NCBI RefSeq assembly: GCF_040807025.1 | Contig: NC_090942.1 | Span: 38,828,911 to 38,892,910 of the forward strand | DNA length: 64,000 nt | Source of the DNA: Struthio camelus | Taxonomy: Eukaryota; Chordata; Aves; Struthioniformes; Struthionidae | Direction of reading: 5' to 3' | Program-made: the position numbers and the translations under genes | Shown here: one piece after another, positions 61,801 through 64,000 of the stretch | Position numbering within the stretch: position 1 is the first letter of the stretch | Layout: the number at the start of each line of letters is the position of its first letter | The notes under the pieces: model-generated | The model's database searches: none | Told to the model about the DNA's origin: nothing | What the model saw: the letters and a program-made list of their open reading frames with translations, nothing else

Positions 61801-61854
61801 GTGAGCGTCCCTCTGGGGCAAGGGACATCCTGCCGTAGGTATATACGCTAGGTG

Positions 61855-61885
<31 letters not shown>

Positions 61886-61887
61886 TT
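61855..61887. repeat. (TA)n microsatellite plus T-run
   Basis: About eleven TA units followed by a T-run, within the last WIF1 intron. Confidence 0.95.
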
Positions 61888-63844
61888 AGAGAAAGAAAAA
61901 GAACAGCGGCAACAATAAACACCTGCAAAAAAAAAAGGCGTCTCAAACAGGCTTAGCAGAGCTGCTTTGCTGCTGAAAATAAAAACGAACAATAAAAATG
62001 GAATGCCAAGTATTATGCTGTGATTGTTTACAGTTTCATTTACCCAGCTCATCATTTCAAGCTCACGGAAATGACTTGTGAAATCAAAGTCCTAAATTCA
62101 GTCTTTTTAACCACTTCTTTTTAGAGCGCAGTTTTACTGAGGAGCCATTCATTTCACACAAACATGCACGTTTTAGGTTCTTCTAAACTTTGATGTTTCT
62201 AGCGGCAAACTCTAACGCTGTATGACTGCTGAACTCGCAGTGCAATGAGTATGAAGCAAGTCTCTGAAATCGACTATAAATCTTCTCTAAAGATCAAGCG
62301 ATATTGGGTTTTATTTGAAAGCAGTGAATTGCAGTGCCACACACGGAGCTGTATGTGCAATTTAAGCCCTACACAGGCACTTCAAACAGGGGTGGATTTT
62401 ACCCAAATGGCCCATTCTCAGTCTCTTTGCTGAACACAAAGTGTTTTGCAGTGCTAAACACAGCAAGACTGTACCTAAACTTTAAATCCAAGTAATGAAG
62501 GTTTCAAAATCTTGGAGCTGACAGTAACATTTGACTACTGAATTTTCATTATATGGCAGTCACACTCTGCATTTTGTTTTCGCTGTAGAGCTAATTATTT
62601 CTTTGGGGATGTTCACTCATAGCACATACTCTTTCTCTTGCTATCTAAGCTGCTTATAACAAAAGCACTACAAGAAGATAATAAGAGTATTATGGGAATA
62701 TGGAATTGAAGTTCGTATTGATTTCCATGTACCTTTTCTCTAACCATTACTTATGTCAACATTATTTCTCCTTCAGGGAATGAAATATGTAATTATACCG
62801 CTCTACTAGCTAACAGCACAGAAGTAGATTCCCCAAACCAAATTTTCACTGCATAATCTGTTATAGTTAGATCCTATACATTTTTTACAAAACAATTGTA
62901 TTTATTCTGATCCATTTTAATGTGATGTAAATCACAAGCATCAACAATATTTCATAAAAATGATCATTCATTTGATGCAGCCATGTAAGATTCACATTTC
63001 TTATGGCTAATTGGTGCATTTTATAGCTACAGCATTTTGCAACTTTTTTTATCTCTGCCACTTAACAGAGTCAATGCGAGTAATTAGCTCACAGCGCTAT
63101 CATCTCACATGAAATACAAAACTTCATGTGAATTCGCTACCTGCTACCTGGATACATCCAATTGTATTTCAACTCATTTCATAGTGCTGCTTTAAATCCC
63201 TGAAATGATCAGCTGCTTCGCTTTCGCTACATGTCATAAGGATCCACAAGCAAAACACAAATTCATTTTAGTGAATTTAGCTTTGCCTTGGGACAACATA
63301 TTTTGTACTCTGTGCAGTGTGCGCGGGAAAGAGGAGGAGAAGACTTGAAGTTGCTAAGCACATATTTTGTATAAGCTTTCAAATTTTTCCCAAAGTTTCT
63401 AAATAACGCTTGATTTTTTTTCCTAATTTTAATCAGCTTTGAAAACTGAAAGAGTTTTATTTATAAAAATGCCTATCCAACATTTTAAAGCCAGCTAACA
63501 TTAGTGGGCATTATTGAAGGGCTTTAAACCAGTTCAATACCATGGGTGGAGGATATGGAGGTCTTCTAGAAATCTTGTTGATATGAGAATCTAGAACTTC
63601 TATTATAAAAAGGAAGGCTGATTTTGGTAAAGCAGTTTTAAAAGATTTTGTTTTCCTTTTAAGTAGTTAAAATTATGGAATATTAAAACCTTAGTTTTAT
63701 TGTTTTGTTTTTAGATTAGAAAAAAGGGGGAGTGCTTTGTTAGTAACGGTTGTGGAAAGGTTTTGAGGCAGTCATCGCTGTAAGGCACCCGCTCTATACG
63801 AGTCTCCAATGTGGACTCTCCGGGTTTATTCCTCACTTACTTAC

Positions 63845-63940
63845 TTTTATTGCAGTGTCTTCCATGCCAGCCTTCTTTGCACTGGCATTGGTTAGGTTCA
63901 ACACAAGTGCCATATAATCCACAGCCGGGTTCACAGACAG
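63845..63940 (-). CDS. WIF1: WIF1 exon encoding EGF-like repeat 5
   Basis: A 96-nt phase 1-1 exon on the - strand, between a TTTATTACAG acceptor and an AAAA|GTAAGT donor. It encodes one EGF-like repeat: [20 protein letters not shown] followed by [11 protein letters not shown], with all six cysteines in EGF spacing. It is the last of the five EGF repeats that follow the WIF domain in WIF1. These repeats stabilise Wnt binding and contact heparan sulphate proteoglycans in the known protein. Splicing to the next exon forms an Arg codon (HCNK-R-YGAS), in agreement with the mammalian protein. The exon is short and split at both ends, so it has no long open frame of its own. Confidence 0.96.
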
Positions 63941-64000
63941 CTGTAATAAAGTGAGAGCATACATCTGACTTCTTGACGTTTCATTCAGAGATTAAGTTAC
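63941..64000 (-). other. WIF1: WIF1 intron upstream of the EGF5 exon (partial)
   Basis: Sequence preceding the acceptor of the EGF repeat 5 exon on the - strand, including its CTCTCACTTTATTACAG tract. The rest of the intron and the earlier WIF1 exons lie beyond the window edge. Confidence 0.85.

Larger units (their letters stand above)
61444..63844 (-). other. WIF1: Last WIF1 intron (2,401 bp)
   Basis: Lies between the EGF5 exon donor (AAAA|GTAAGT) and the last-exon acceptor. The part nearest the last exon (about 61,640-61,800) is unusually CpG-rich and contains many CGC and GCGC motifs. A TA microsatellite with a T-run follows at 61855-61887. The rest (62,050-63,780) is AT-rich, non-repetitive and free of recognised transposons, so it may include conserved non-coding sequence. 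Confidence 0.85.

Noticed and set aside
61423..61828. Arg-rich - strand frames next to the WIF1 last exon
   Set aside because: They are in the intronic CpG cluster and out of frame with, or upstream of, the true acceptor at 61443/61444. The known WIF1 protein does not contain them.
1..64000. tRNA, rRNA, snRNA, CRISPR, or retroviral genes
   Set aside because: I looked for box A/B with a cloverleaf, direct-repeat arrays, LTR-like ends and long polymerase-like frames by eye. None was found beyond decayed SINE heads. A covariance-model search would be needed for small RNAs.

Overview
This window is nuclear DNA from an amniote, most probably a bird. Evidence: intron-split vertebrate genes with consensus splice sites, long AT-rich 3' UTRs, sparse CpG clusters, and CR1 LINE tails of the avian type (best copy about 46,970-47,480), with a few older MIR-like SINE remnants. 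No prokaryotic operon, phage, CRISPR array or intact mobile element was seen, and no retroviral sequence was recognised.

Layout. The left edge carries the last two coding exons of TBC1D30 on the + strand (584-790 and 2440-3221), followed by an AT-rich 3' UTR of about 2 kb ending near a poly(A) signal at 5156-5161. The right edge carries the last two coding exons of WIF1 on the - strand: EGF repeat 5 at 63845-63940 and the C-terminal tail at 61322-61443. The WIF1 3' UTR runs down to a poly(A) signal at 60619-60624. The two genes converge. TBC1D30 next to WIF1 is also the mammalian order as I recall it, which supports both identifications.

Between them lie about 55.4 kb without a recognisable protein-coding gene. 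This stretch holds CR1 and SINE remnants, microsatellites, two minisatellites and several perfect short hairpins. It also holds a CpG island (about 14,930-15,345) with a 30-bp tandem array of YY1-like motifs, lying about 0.7 kb downstream of an exon-like open block (13937-14268). Other points are a probable conserved non-coding element with an exact TCF/LEF site (about 45,570-45,970), two unexplained long open frames (46156-46797 + and 57313-57900 -), and CpG-rich patches close to the WIF1 3' end.

Function. TBC1D30 is a cytoplasmic Rab GTPase-activating protein and WIF1 a secreted Wnt antagonist. They are neighbours but nothing here suggests a shared pathway. The intergenic DNA is the natural place to look for distal regulatory elements of either gene and for unannotated non-coding RNAs. 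I found no convincing new biological system. The candidates worth testing are the CpG island/YY1 array with its exon-like neighbour, and the 3' UTR structures.
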